64,000 nucleotides of DNA from Ustulina deusta. Taxonomy: Eukaryota > Ascomycota > Sordariomycetes > Xylariales > Xylariaceae. The stretch's first letter is position 1. Every line of letters starts with the position of its first letter. Under the pieces are notes generated by a model. It saw only the letters and a program-made list of their open reading frames with translations. It was not told the origin of the DNA and did no database searches. The DNA lies in NCBI GenBank assembly GCA_023159155.1, contig JAJNNX010000014.1, positions 868,001-932,000 on the forward strand, written 5' to 3'. The translations under genes and the position numbers were made by a program. Positions 22,801 to 34,320 of this stretch are shown one piece after another.

Positions 22801-24796
22801 TAAAAACTAATTATATTTTTAATAAATTATTTATATATAGTTTTGCTAAACTAAAAAAATTATAAATATAAAATTATTTAAATAGTATATAATATATATA
22901 TAAAAAAGTAATATTTTTAGTAGCTAATAAAAACTTTTTATAAAAAGGTTAAAAATAAAAAAAGTAGTTTAAAAACTGAAAAAAAGCAGTTTTTTTACTT
23001 AAAACTAAAAAGCTAGCAATATAAATATATTACTAAAATTAAACAAAATATATATTTTTAGGTCTTTTTTAATTAAAATTGTTTTTTTGCTTAATATTTG
23101 AATTATTTTAAATATTTATTAAATAATTAAATATTTAAAAGCTATATATTTAAAGTATATTAAATTATTTACTAACTTAATTTTAAAAAAAAACAAATAG
23201 TAAATTTATTGCTAGCTTTTGTTCGATTTAAAGATTAGGCCTAATAGTAAGCATAATAGGCCTAAAAAGTTAAATATTTCTAAAATCTAGTTTAAAGCTA
23301 AATCTAATATAATTTAAGTTTTAATTATAAAATAGTTTTTATTTATAAAGCAAAAGTTATTAAATTAGCTTAGTTTTAAAAATTTTAAATATTTAAAAAG
23401 CGTTCTATATTATAATATTTTAAAAAATATATTTTTTAAATTATATAAGTATTATTAAAGGGCTATTTATTAATAATTAAAGCAAAAATAAAAATAAAAA
23501 TATAATTAGAACAAAACTATTTAAGTTATATATATTAAAAGTTAGAACTAAGTTTATTAATAGTTTTAATAAAAAAATAGTATATTTTATATTATTTAAA
23601 TAATAATTAAAATATTTAAACTTATTACATTATTAAAATATATTTGATCTAGAACTAATAAAATTAACTAGTTAGCCTATAGCTAAAAAACAACTGTTTT
23701 ATTTTATGCCTTTTTATTAATATAAGCTAGTTTTTTATATGTTTTACTATAATATTTATAAATATATTTTTAATAGTATAAAAAAAAGCTTAAAATATAA
23801 TTATAAATAAAGTTGTTCTAATAATTATATATTTTATTTTTAGTATAGTTTTTTAATAAATATAATTTAGTTTTTAGTATTTTAATAGAATATTTAGCGT
23901 AATAAAATAGCTTTAGTATTAAAATATTTAAATAAATATTTTTTTAATTATAGTTTTGTTTTATTTATAAAGCAGCTATATAAAAAATTAATAAATAGTG
24001 TTTTATTTAGGTTAATATAAACTTAATAATTTGTTTTAATTTATAAATTGCTATTAATTTATATATAATATATATAAAATTGTTTATTATTAAAATAATA
24101 TATTTATATTATAATATTATTTTTATATATTTAAAGTTTTAGAATAACAACCTATATTATAATAGTGCTACTTTAGCTAGCATAAAATATTATTGCTATA
24201 TTTAATATATATTTATTGCTTATTTATAGCTTAATTAAGTTTATTAGTTCGTAATTGTTTTAATAAATTATTATAATCTGTTTCTAGTTAATACTATAGA
24301 ACTAGTTTACTACTATTTAAACAAGTAAAAATAATTTATATAATTTAAAATAGTTATTATTATTATTTATGCTATTTATATAAGATATGCTTGCTATTAC
24401 TACTGCTTTTATTAAAGCATAGTATTATATTTTTTTTTTTATAATTAAAAAGTTTTAAAAGCATATAATATATTTACGTTTTTTTATTTTAGTGTTTAAT
24501 AGGGTTAAAATTATTAAATTATTTGCTATATTTATATACTATTGTTTTTTTTTAAATTATAAAATTAGTTTAATATAAATATAAACTAAAAACGTACTTA
24601 GAACAATAATAATATTTGCTAGTACTAAAAAGTTTAAAAATACTATTTTTAAAAGTTTATTTTTTGCTAAGTTAACTAAAAAGTTTTTTAAAACGTTTTT
24701 ATTATATATATAAAGCGCTATTTTTTTTATAACTTATTAATAAGCTAATTAAACAATAAATCTTTAGTAAAGTGCTACAAGTTATAATAATTTAGT

Positions 24797-24898
24797 ACAA
24801 ATTTACTATATATTTGTTATATATGTGCGCTTATAATTGTAATATTATAAAAGGGTAAGTTGTGCAGTGGGTCTTTAAACCCTGCAGAACTATTTATT
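24797..24898 (+). repeat. lightly mutated right-border copy of the 102-bp repeat
   Basis: Less AT-rich partner of 19553-19654. It ends where the AT-rich block gives way to normal sequence, so direct repeats bound most of the block. Confidence 0.8.
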
Positions 24899-24984
24899 AA
24901 TGATTATGGACTCGGGGCTACTAAAAGTTTTCTGCGGGAGGAATCTGTTTCTTTTTCACATTTTGTGCCACTCGCATATCGGAA

Positions 24985-25245
24985 TGAAGTGGTGTGAGTG
25001 GATCACAGGGGCTCAGTACATGCATGAGCCACTTGGTGGCGTTAATTTTCACGAAAGTCCAGGGAAGTATCTACAACATAGCCAGCATTACGAATAAATT
25101 TATATTTTAGTTTCCCTTACTTGATCAATTGATCCCCTAGAAAAGAATGTAATGCTAGGAAGTGCAGGTTCGGCCTATCTCCTAGTATAGGGGCGCTGCA
25201 ACATATCCATAAGGCGTGAACAGCTATTTATAGTTGTCCACTTCA
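24985..25245 (+). mobile_element. MITE-like element, copy 1 (261 bp)
   Basis: Begins TGAAGTGGTGTGAGTGG and ends AGTTGTCCACTTCA, so the outer 8 bp are perfect inverted repeats. Inside are the family's shared blocks: a GAGCCACTTGGTGGC segment and the hairpin core around GGAAGTGCAGGTTCGGCCTA. It has no coding capacity. Flanks GGAA and GGAT would be an imperfect target duplication. Confidence 0.7.
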
Positions 25246-26469
25246 GGATATAAAAGTTGCAGGCAGGCCAAGCGACCGACTTGACTACGTTCTAGTTTTG
25301 GTAGTGTTGCGGTATGTTGCTGCAGTTATGTTCCGTGACAAATACCTATTACACTACTACAGGATCTTAGTTTGATAATAGCCTAGGGTTGTCGGCTATC
25401 TTGATCCAGCTCTACTAAAGTTGAAATATTAGTGTTGTTATAGCTAGTTATACCATAATATATAGTAGATATCTATAAAGCAAAGTACCCAAGCTTAGTT
25501 ATAAGGGCTTAGTTATGATGGAAAATACCGGAAGTAATTGTATTGAGTGGTTTTTGGTTATAATATCGGCTTCAGAAATTAGTGGGTGGTGGTGTGTGAA
25601 GGTGGTCCGCGATAGGGTGGCCCGTGAGGCCCTCGGTTAGCTTATAAAGTCTGCAACACTTTTATTGAGCATCTTAAGCTGCTATTTGAAGTATCCGTAT
25701 GAACTTTGCTCCCATTCCCCTAATGCTCAACATTCAACATTCCTTTTCTGGGACCACGCTATTCTAGTGCCGCGAAATTTCGAGCCTCTGGCGGGTAGGC
25801 CGCCAGACATTCCACAATTGTTTACCAAAATCATTGTAAACTAAACTAGACGATACAAGGATCAATCATGTATTCGTGCCAGTGATGGTGCTTCTTAAAC
25901 ATAGCACCTATGATTTAGTTCTAGCGCCGATACCTATTGTGCTAGAATGGGTCAATTAGATAATGGCCTTAAGCAAAATATAGCAAGTGTTGTTTATCGC
26001 AACTCGTATTGAGATCTGCTGTTTGGGGCTGATGTCAGCACACATAACATGTGGGCACTCGCGACTAGGCACCAACAATACATGTCTTGGCACACAACTC
26101 CTGAGCAGGTCCATGTACCGGACATGGCGATCGTGGATGCTAACGTTGCTGGAATTCGGCTTCGGCCAGTGATATTGAAAAGGTTTCAACCTGACATCTA
26201 ACAGCATGAAGTAGGATTGTGGCATAGCTAGGCTATGGCCCGTAATCTGACATCGTGCCCTATTTCCGACGAGGGACCGACAGAAAAATATATGTTTTTA
26301 TTCAATGTTCTTAGAACCTCCACTCGTTTGATATTTTCTCCGTTTCGACTCCTCAAACCAAGCAGGATATGTTGCACGCTTAGTGCAACATGTCGAAATA
26401 TTTGTTTTAGTGCTCTTCTCCTAGACACTAAGCCTTAATACATACGGTTTTACAACATAATATCATATC
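25246..26469. other. intergenic, upstream of the PGAP4-like gene
   Basis: No gene is seen. A 9-bp perfect hairpin (TGTTGCAC, 5-base loop, GTGCAACA, plus one flanking A/T pair) lies at 26369-26391. Confidence 0.5.
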
Positions 26470-27961
26470 ATGCATTACAACAAGGACTTGTTGTTGGGAT
26501 TCATACTCATCGTAAGTAATACAATAGACCCAATCATGTCAGCTTAATCTGGTCGAATAGATGACTCTAGCTTCGAGTTACAGGGCAATTCGTACAGACG
26601 CAGTTTGCCATCTCATATAATATAGATACTAACAAGTATATGCATACATCAGTATGTTTTTCTTATAGGGGTCCTTCGATCGCTCTGTTGGAGAGATCCA
26701 ACATCACTGTTTTTCCAACCGGAACGCGCACACACTTCCCCCTACTCGACATATCGCATACAGCAAGCTGTCCGGCATGCCGAATTCGCGGCATCACCCA
26801 CACAGTCCCCGGTTCAGGAGAGCAGGCAGGCTCCTCCAGAGATATGCATTGGTATCCCTTCGGTGCGAAGAGAGGGCGTCTCGTACTTGAAGTTGGCCTT
26901 GGGATCACTCCAACAAGGCTTGAGCGCCGAGGAACGAAAGCGGCTCCATTTCGTTGTGCTTCTTGCGCATATGGAGCCGAAGGAACATCCCGACTATGGT
27001 GAGCCGTGGCTCGCTGGCATGGTGGATAAAATTGCCTCCTACCATGATGACGAAGAACGACGAAAACTGGCTCAAGTGATGGAGTCGCAGAACCACGCAG
27101 TGAAATCGAAGTTTGACTACTCAATTGCTATGGAGGAGTGCGACAAGACAGGGGCACCGTATATTTTAATGATCGAGGATGATGTGGTGTTCTTGGACGG
27201 TTGGCGACATAGAACGACAGCCGCATTGAATGCTGCGACAGCTAAATCTTGGGAAATTGGGCAGACAGATTGTAAGTTTGCTATCGACCAACTCTTGAAC
27301 ACTTTCTGCTGCGTTTGAATACCTTGGGCTGACAAGAGGGGGCGGGAAAGTTCTATACCTTCGCCTTTTTTACTACGAGGGCCTTCTCGGCTGGAACTCC
27401 GAATCATGGCCAACGTACCTCGGCTCATCGCTCGCCGTCACGGCCATCGTACTCAGTTCCCTAATTCTAACCCGCCGCTTTGTAACAGCACGCGCATACC
27501 TCAACAACACTGTCCTGATACTCGCCACATTTGTGTTCACACCTCTTCTCATTGCCCTCTTTTTCCTCGCCGGACGCAACTCCATGATACCGCAGCCCAC
27601 CGGTGTCCACATCATGGACAAGTACGCATGTTGTGGCCAGGGACTTGTCTTTCCTAGGTCGACCGTAACTAGAGACCTACTTCCCTTCTTCCGAATCAAC
27701 CTGTGGTCGAATGTATCGACGGACAGCTTTATAGAGCAATATGCGGATGAGACAGGAGCTCTACGATGGGCACTCACTCCTGTAGTCATGCAACATGTTG
27801 GCGGCCAAAGCAGTCATAATGGGCGAAGGGGGGATACGTATGGCCCAAGTCACCTGTGGAACTTCGAATTCGAGGGAAATGATGCAGCTCATTTGGCTGA
27901 GGAACACGCAAAGGCACAGGGTCAATCGATAGACAATGTGGAAATACAACTTGCTGTCTAA
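26470..27961 (+). CDS. PGAP4-like membrane glycosyltransferase
   Basis: Three exons, 26470-26511, 26653-27271 and 27339-27961, give 427 residues. The 14-codon first exon (MHYNKDLLLGFILI) joins YVFLIGVL to form the N-terminal membrane anchor; that intron has TACTAAC and a CAG acceptor. The luminal domain contains ICIGIPSVRREGVSYL, the acidic metal-site candidate IEDDV (Glu189-Asp190-Asp191), and LYLRLFYYEGLLGWNSE. It is interrupted by a hydrophobic hairpin (about residues 250-305), as in PGAP4/TMEM246, which adds GalNAc to GPI anchors in the Golgi; fungal homologues share this layout but their substrate is not established. The gene looks intact although it lies between two inverted MITE copies and beside the RIP block. 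Confidence 0.85.
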
Positions 27962-28197
27962 AAAAGATGAACATGGGATATTGTGACATCTGCCTCTAAA
28001 CTGTAGTCATGATACTCTCGACTTTGATTTGCCGTCTCTTTCTCCTCGCCCCCAAACCTTCCTTTTTCTTCACCCTTTTTGTTTTGTCTTGCGATCAGCT
28101 ATTGGTGCTAATATCTCCGCACCTTTACTGTAAAGCAGCTATTTTAGTTCCACCTAAATTCGTGTTGCTAACAGCAGGCAGCAGGATTGTTAAGTAC
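27962..28197. other. short 3' flank of the PGAP4-like gene
   Basis: T/C-rich sequence between the PGAP4-like stop codon and MITE copy 2. Nothing else is seen. Confidence 0.4.
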
Positions 28198-28504
28198 TGA
28201 AGAGGGCAACTAGAAATAGCTATTATTCACACCTTATTATGGATATGTTGCAGTGCCCCTATACTAAGAGATAGGCCAAACCTACACTTCCTAGCATAGT
28301 TACTACTCTTTCCTCTTAAGGAATCAATTGATCATACGAAAGAAACAAAGAATATGAATTCATTCGCAATGCTAGCTAGGTAATAGGTGATTTTTTTTGC
28401 TTTTCGCGAAAATCGACGTCCATGGTGTTTATATCCCCTATGAGTAAAGCCAGCAAGTGGCTCATGCATATACTTAGCCCCTGTGATCCACTTACACCAC
28501 TTCA
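28198..28504 (-). mobile_element. MITE-like element, copy 2 (307 bp, inverted)
   Basis: Read on the minus strand it matches copies 1 and 3: the CACTTCAGTG end lies at the right, a CAAGTGGCTCATGCAT block is near it, and the hairpin core GGCCAAACCTACACTTCC is near 28275. Its left end (TGAAGAGGGCAACT) has one change from the TIR. Being inverted relative to copy 1, it brackets the PGAP4-like gene. Confidence 0.65.
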
Positions 28505-28835
28505 GTGTAACGAATCACACTAAAACAATTTGGTGGCCCTTCATCTTGTGACACGAGCGCTGGTCTAGCTAACCTTGGACTCATCCGCTTTTATCTTGAA
28601 GATAGGGTTTCAAGGCCCAGCCTATTGGCAACAACCAAAGGGTCTATCAGCCTCCTGTTAAATATAGGGTTCTAGTTAGATTATTAGGGCAAGTCAACTA
28701 ATAGAAATAGTCGTAGAGAGCCTGAGAATGTAGACCTGGAGGCATGTATATGGCAAATTCTTAGGCCACAATCAAGTCCTCCAGGGGTGATTCTTGGTAA
28801 CACAGAGAAACCCAAGCACATTGTGTGACATATCT

Positions 28836-30890
28836 TCATCGCCGAGCCGGGTCATTATTCCACGCCGATAAGAAATTTTCCAGGGACCTTAAAACACCGT
28901 AATTGACGGTCGTAATAAAATGGGGATTGCGGAGATCACAGGGCGGATCGAATGCACACACAATGCATCGACGGATAGCATCGGATATATCGTAACCATA
29001 CTCTTCGTCCACACGCTGGTGCCACTCTAGAGCCGCGCATAAGTCGGTGGCTTTGGTCACCTGCCCATCATTGTTCAGGAATTGATTTCGGAAAGGCTGC
29101 CTTTCGAGCGTCTCACGAAATAAGAGTTCCAATATTAATACCCCGGTTGCGAAGAGGGATTCCCTTGTCCTCTCTGCTTCTGATGCTTGGCCGCTTGCAG
29201 AGGGCGAGTTTGACAATAGCGAGGATGTTGAGAAGTAGGGGCAAGGGTTAGTCGATTGGTCACCGATGAGAACAAGATGCGACTTGTTCCAAGGATGTGG
29301 TACCCAAGGCGATGTTCCGAGGTATAAGATCGAACGTAATACAGCCAAAGCAACCTGCAGCCGTCGATCTCGCCGAGGTGTAGAAAGAATGAAATCTTCT
29401 ACTGTCGACTGCTGATGTGGGGATCCTGGTCTAGGTTCGACGCGGAGATGAATTCTGGTGTCCTGGCTGATATCCCCATAGGCACTATAGCCTTGTTGGA
29501 TTGACTCTGTAGCTATGTCACATATGTTCCCCATATGTTGTACGGTTGAAGTAGATATAGACGCATTAGTGTGTCCCTCGTCGAATCGTACTCTCTGCTG
29601 TGATGCATCCCGGGATCTTCGAGTGTGTGATTCTGTACTTCATGGGGGTCAATAAATGAGACTTGTAATCAAGATCAGGGTCACAGCGGTGTTAATTAAC
29701 ACGACTTACTTTGCATTATTGACTAGTAGAACTTGCTGCTGGTATCCTGAGTCCAAAGAAGGCCCAGGTGTTTCTGTATCGAGCCTTGGAATTGGAGCCT
29801 TCTTTTTAAGTTTTGCCTCCACCTTTTCCAGTTGAACACGACAGCCCCATAGTAATGACAAGTTTGACAGGAACGATAATGTTGACACCCCTAAGCTGAG
29901 GATACTATGGGGTATTTTAGCTTTGAATTTCGTGCGTTGTCTCTTCCAATACATTTGCTGCTTTAGAGACGTAATATCACCCAGTTTGGTTTGTTCTAGC
30001 TCGGTTATGGGCAACGATACAACGTCGGGTCTTGGCTTGGCGGTATCAAGCGCCAATTGTACTCGAACGAGTGTGTCCTCGTGGCTAAGAAGGAGGCCAA
30101 TTGATGGATCAGTGTTGTAGTCCTGGACCGTAATGCCATAATGATGAGGTTGGAGACAATTGCAAGACCAATTTCTCTGTAGGAAATGAAACGCCCGTTG
30201 CGAGTGGCTCTGCAGAAGACTGATTTTCTTCATCGATGACCGGTAGTATGATTTAGAGGGCTCAACTAGAACGTGCGATCGTGTAATTTGTGATGCCTTT
30301 TCCAGGAAGTAGTACAGGGCATCATTCTTATCTCTTACTATAGCCAACAATTGAGTTTTCCGGCTAGAGAAGCTGCTTTTCAGTTTGAAAAGCTCAGCCT
30401 CCACGCTCGTCGAATCTAGTAGATATACCTGCTCTGAAAATCAGTGCCGATTTCGTAGACAAATAACCAGCTAATTACTGACAAGAGAGAGCTTTGGGAA
30501 AATTACCTTTCTAAATGGGAGGATATCATGCAGCTCATGTACCGCTGCCTTCATTTCTGCCAGCTGTTCCATAAACCACACATGATATTTTGCCTGAATC
30601 CGCCGTTTTAGTTGGGTCTGAACATGTGCTTCATGCCATAAAATACAGTCACGCTCATCTTGCAGCCGCCGTCGCTCGTCAGGAGTTAAGTCCAGTGGTT
30701 CGAGCAGAAATTCAAGGGTCAGGGAAAATGAAACATATTCTTTATAGACCCCCGAAACAAAATCGTCAAATTCCCTCTCGAAAAACCACCAGCATTTATC
30801 CTTCTTCATCACGCCACGTAAATCCTTAGCAGCCTCGTAAAGTATCGGATACGCGCCGAGAACAACGCCAGCTATCTCGAAGCCAGACAT
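28836..30890 (-). CDS. DUF7580-type fungal protein
   Basis: Three exons, 30890-30507, 30428-29710 and 29637-28836; introns of 78 and 72 nt; 634 residues. The N-terminus MSGFEIAGVVLGAYPILYEA is the usual start of fungal DUF7580 and HeLo-like proteins. The middle has SFSSRKTQLLAIVRDKND and a W.C.C...H cluster (NWSCNCLQPHHYG). The C-terminal domain has LGTSPWVPHPWNKSHLVLIG, LFATGVLILELLFRETLE and IRRCIVCAFD, all typical of DUF7580. Function is unknown; such N-termini occur in proteins linked to heterokaryon incompatibility, and any role in non-self recognition is inference. The first acceptor is ambiguous by one codon (CAG CAG). It is divergent from the C2H2 gene, 357 bases away. Confidence 0.75.
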
Positions 30891-31247
30891 TGTCCTTGTG
30901 TGTCTGTGATAAATTAGTCGACCTTGAAAGCAGTCATGTTAAATTAGGAGGGAGTGAAATCTTCGTCCGGCACAAGAGCTGTGTAGTCCTATTGCAGCTG
31001 AAACTTGCGGGGGTGCTGACATAAGTCTTCCAAGAACTTCTATAGCCACATACGAGCAGCCAATGAAGTACCACATAGCGTTGCATAACACTCCTTACCC
31101 CGCCCCAGAGTTCGATGATCATGTTCTGCTACATGAGTTGCTTATAATCTAGTCGTTAGTGCGGAAGGCATTTCGCAAAAGTTCAGCGCCATCACACAAG
31201 TAAATTCAGGGGTAATCGTTTTGTGTCTTGCGCATTGTTTGAAACAA
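30891..31247. promoter_or_regulatory. shared divergent promoter region
   Basis: The 357 bases between the start codons of the DUF7580 gene (minus) and the C2H2 gene (plus). Both promoters must lie here. No clear TATA box or repeat was seen. Confidence 0.5.
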
Positions 31248-33130
31248 ATGGCCGACCGGCTTACGGAAGCTGTGAAGCCCGGGAACATTTCCATATTGGC
31301 CACAACATGTTCGCAGAGCCTAAATAGAACAGCTACAGCATTGGCAAACGCCTTAATACAAGACCAAATCAATGACGAGAAGGGAAGATTCTGGGTATGG
31401 GCGTCGAATCTAGGAGCAACTCATACCGCCACGTCGTCCAAGTCACTCGATTTTCGGTTACAGAAAAGCCACCGTATGCGGCAAAGCGTCATCGAGGGCT
31501 TGGAGAGACTTCTCGAGATTAGCAACAGACGTGAGCCCTACATATTATAACAAAGCAGGCCAAGATATGCTAACCGCGACGATACTCAGTATATGACATA
31601 ATATCCCGCAGGTTACTAAATAGAAAAGCGGATTATGCCACCCAGGAGAGCAACGATCACGATACGACTGAATCCCATAGCAAGGAAACAATCAGCGAGG
31701 TTGATGAACTCTGTCTTGGGATTCACTCCACCATTAGTCACCTATTTTCACTATCTATATTGATTCGGCGACAACGACCACAAGGACGTCTGCCAAACCC
31801 GCAACATTTTGTTCCACACGAGCATTCGCCAGATATTACGCATGTTAGAGACAGATTCCCCAAGGTCACGCGTAGTCCATGGCTTATGAAACGACTTGGA
31901 AACAGCATTACTATGAGAAGAGAGGCACTACAATATAGGCAGCTCCATCGAAAAGCCTTATCTGCTGGATTAGAATCGGGTGATGCAGCTAACTTGTGGC
32001 CTGACGACATAAGCGGAATAGTTGCTACCACTTTTGTGGAATCGACAAACGACCGAGAAGAATCGAGGTCTGACCTCGCAAGCCGTCCAGACCATAAATC
32101 TGTTTTTTCCTCGGCAACTTCATTCATGTCTAGCTATAACAATCTTGGCGAAAGCGACTTATGCATCCCAGACCTTTCGGATATGATTCTTGATGGAGTT
32201 GCACTCCAATATGGTGAACTATTTGAGTGCCCTTATTGTCGAACAGTCCAAAACGCCGCAAATCAAATAGAATGGAGGTATGTTAATCCACGACATCTTG
32301 AAGCACGTTCGATATTGATTCCTCATTACCTAGAAAGCACGTATTCTCTGACTTGCAGCCTTACGTTTGCACCTTCGAGCACTGTGTATCCCAGCCTTTC
32401 GAATCACGTCACGAGTGGTTTCAACACGAGTTGGACAATCATCGACGCCAAAGATTATGCGCTTTCTGCAACAGTCCTACAACAGCTTATTCTAGCGAGA
32501 TAGATATGGCCAATCATCTTCGACACTCGCATGTCGAGGATGCGACGGATGCCCAATTACGTTGGCTATTGCAAGCATGCGACAAGTCAGTTCTGCACTC
32601 AAAGACATTCGATTGCCCGTTCTGCGACGAGTGGAGCCCAAACAAGGAAGACATCAAGACTGTCTGTCGAGTTTGGTCGGCATGTTGCTCGTCATCTTCG
32701 GGCCCTTGCTCAAGCATCTCTACCCTTGGTCATTGATGGCCTAGAGATCGTGAATCATAGCTCTGGGGACGAACATACTTCTGATACACCTTCCTCATAT
32801 AATGAAGACAGACCTCAAATTCCAGAATCACGAATGGCGGGCCGCAGCTTCGAAAATTATCGGTCATATCTAGCCGAACCGACCGACTATCATGAGCGCT
32901 CTTCGATCCCGTCTATAGTCAACAACTTTCTGTATTATCCTGAAAGCGAGACTTCAACATTGCAAAAACGGAATTTCAGATTTCGAACCCAGGTTTCAGC
33001 ACGAGTGGTTCGGACAGCAGCCGCGCTGCGAGAACTTCCTCCACAACCTCCTCTACAACCTCCCGAAAATACACCTGATCCCTCTACAAACAATATTGGA
33101 AGTGGAGCAAAGGAGAGGAATGAAAGTTAA
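31248..33130 (+). pseudogene. C2H2 zinc-finger protein gene with a frameshift
   Basis: Exons 31248-31530, 31590-32277 and 32334 onward join in phase (introns of 59 and 56 nt). The N-terminal FWVWASNLGA segment is common in fungal C2H2 proteins. Zinc-binding clusters follow: FECPYC, then after the second intron KHVFSDLQPYVCTFEHC with HEWFQHELDNH, CAFC, HLRHSH, and FDCPFC. At about 32655-32675 the frame changes: the first frame ends at a stop at 32736, while the family's next motif, EFGRHVARHLRALAQASLP, is read one base later and stays open to 33130. No intron fits there, so one base has been gained or two lost. The gene may be inactive, make a shortened protein, or carry a sequence error. Combined length is about 610 residues. 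Confidence 0.7.
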
Positions 33131-33711
33131 TTCAAAAACCACGGTCCAGGTCGATATAGCTACCATAGCTACTATCATAGCTTGTACAGTTTAGGCGGCA
33201 ATGTTACACTCAACGATAATCGAAATAGCTGTTGCACGGCTGTCATCAGCTAGGCCACTCGCTTCGCGGAAGCAACTCTGTCATCTATCTAACAGAGAAT
33301 AATTGGTCGGTCTTATGCCTCCGACATAAACGATACCTAAGACACCGAGAGATGCGACGATTGTGCACATTTGCCAACGCCACCCGACAGCGATACGTAA
33401 GAAGTATACAGCGCAGGAGGACAACAGAAGTGGCTAGGTCTAAATCATTAATATACTGTGCTACCCCCTAAGCCTAACCCCTCTGTTAGCTTGATGGGGA
33501 TTCGTAGCATCCTGGCTACTTGTGATGTCCGAGACGACCCGCGATTCCTCGCTCATGTCACATTCGGGATCAAGAGCCCAAGAACAACAGCGCTTAAATT
33601 AGACAAGTCTCATTTGTTTGGGTCCCTGAAAGACCATGGCTTCAAGGTGTGCTTTTTATCTATTCCCCTTTTTTCGCGATTTGGTGGCTTGGCTAACTTG
33701 AGTATATATAG
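33131..33711. other. intergenic, no gene seen
   Basis: About 580 bases between the C2H2 gene and MITE copy 3. Short open frames only. Confidence 0.45.
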
Positions 33712-34013
33712 TGAAGTGGTGTGAGTGGGTCACATGGATAAATACGTGCTTGAGCCACTCGGTGGCTATGCTAGTATGGGAGGAAAACACCATGAGCGTT
33801 GTTCTTGACACCAGCTAGAAAAATCATCACATCAAGGGAGTACGCAGCAATAAAAATTGATTTCTTTACTTTCATACTCTTGTTCAACAGATTCCCCAAG
33901 AGGTTAAAGTGGTTACTATACTAGGAAGTGTAGGTTCGGCCTATCTCCTAGTATATGGGCGCTATTATATTGAGACCAATCGTGAACGACTATTTACAGT
34001 TGCCCACTTCAAT
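33712..34013 (+). mobile_element. MITE-like element, copy 3 (302 bp) with ATAG target duplication
   Basis: Starts TGAAGTGGTGTGAGTGG and ends TTGCCCACTTCA, flanked on both sides by ATAG (33708-33711 and 34014-34017), a likely 4-bp target-site duplication. The inner hairpin is perfect over 10 bp: TATACTAGGA at 33917-33926 and TCCTAGTATA at 33946-33955. It is the best preserved copy. Confidence 0.75.
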
Positions 34014-34042
34014 AGTCTTTGCTAAGGGAGTTTACTAAAGCT

Positions 34043-34072
34043 TGCCGGAGGGCAGGATTCGAACCTCCTGAT
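34043..34072 (-). other. tRNA 3'-half relic (T-arm and acceptor side)
   Basis: On the minus strand GGTTCGAATCC with flanking stem-like bases and a CCTCCGG acceptor-like end reads as the T-arm and 3' acceptor of a tRNA. I could not find a matching 5' acceptor strand (CCGGAGG) or a clean anticodon arm in the next 120 bases, so this is a fragment, not a working tRNA. It lies 30 bases beyond MITE copy 3. Confidence 0.4.
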
Positions 34073-34320
34073 AAGTTCAGCTGAACTAATATAATGATTC
34101 ATACGCAGGTGGTATAAAAGCTGCACAGCCATATCCAGCGTTGAAAGGGCATATTGAGCAAGCCTGGGCCAGGCTTGGTGTCATTGACCACGAACTAGGG
34201 TACTCTTCAACACTAGTTGGAAGTGATAGTACGGACTTATGTGCGAAGCAACCCTCTGGCACTTTATTCATTCTTGATCACCAGATCAACTGAGAGCAAT
34301 GCACAGTAATTACGCAGCGA

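Larger units (their letters stand above)
19440..24850. mobile_element. 5.4 kb RIP-mutated AT-rich block, probable dead transposon(s)
   Basis: The composition drops abruptly to almost pure A and T, with remaining C and G mainly in words such as GCT, AGC and CTAG. No open frame of useful length exists on either strand. Duplicated segments inside and at the borders (19333 against 19711; 19553 against 24797) differ almost only by C-to-T or G-to-A changes, which is how RIP alters duplicated DNA during the fungal sexual cycle. The block is presumably one or more transposable elements beyond recognition; no reverse transcriptase, integrase or transposase motif can be read. The border repeats could be LTR parts, but their order (A, B, A', then distant B') does not give a clean pair of LTRs. 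Confidence 0.85.

Noticed and set aside
19333..24898. Complete LTR retrotransposon with paired LTRs
   Set aside because: The repeat order A, B, A' and distant B' does not give two matching LTRs, and no coding motif survives. Only the RIP-mutated block and its repeats are supported.
26369..26391. 9-bp hairpin upstream of the PGAP4-like gene as a terminator or small RNA
   Set aside because: Isolated short palindrome without a T-tract or conservation evidence; such hairpins occur by chance.
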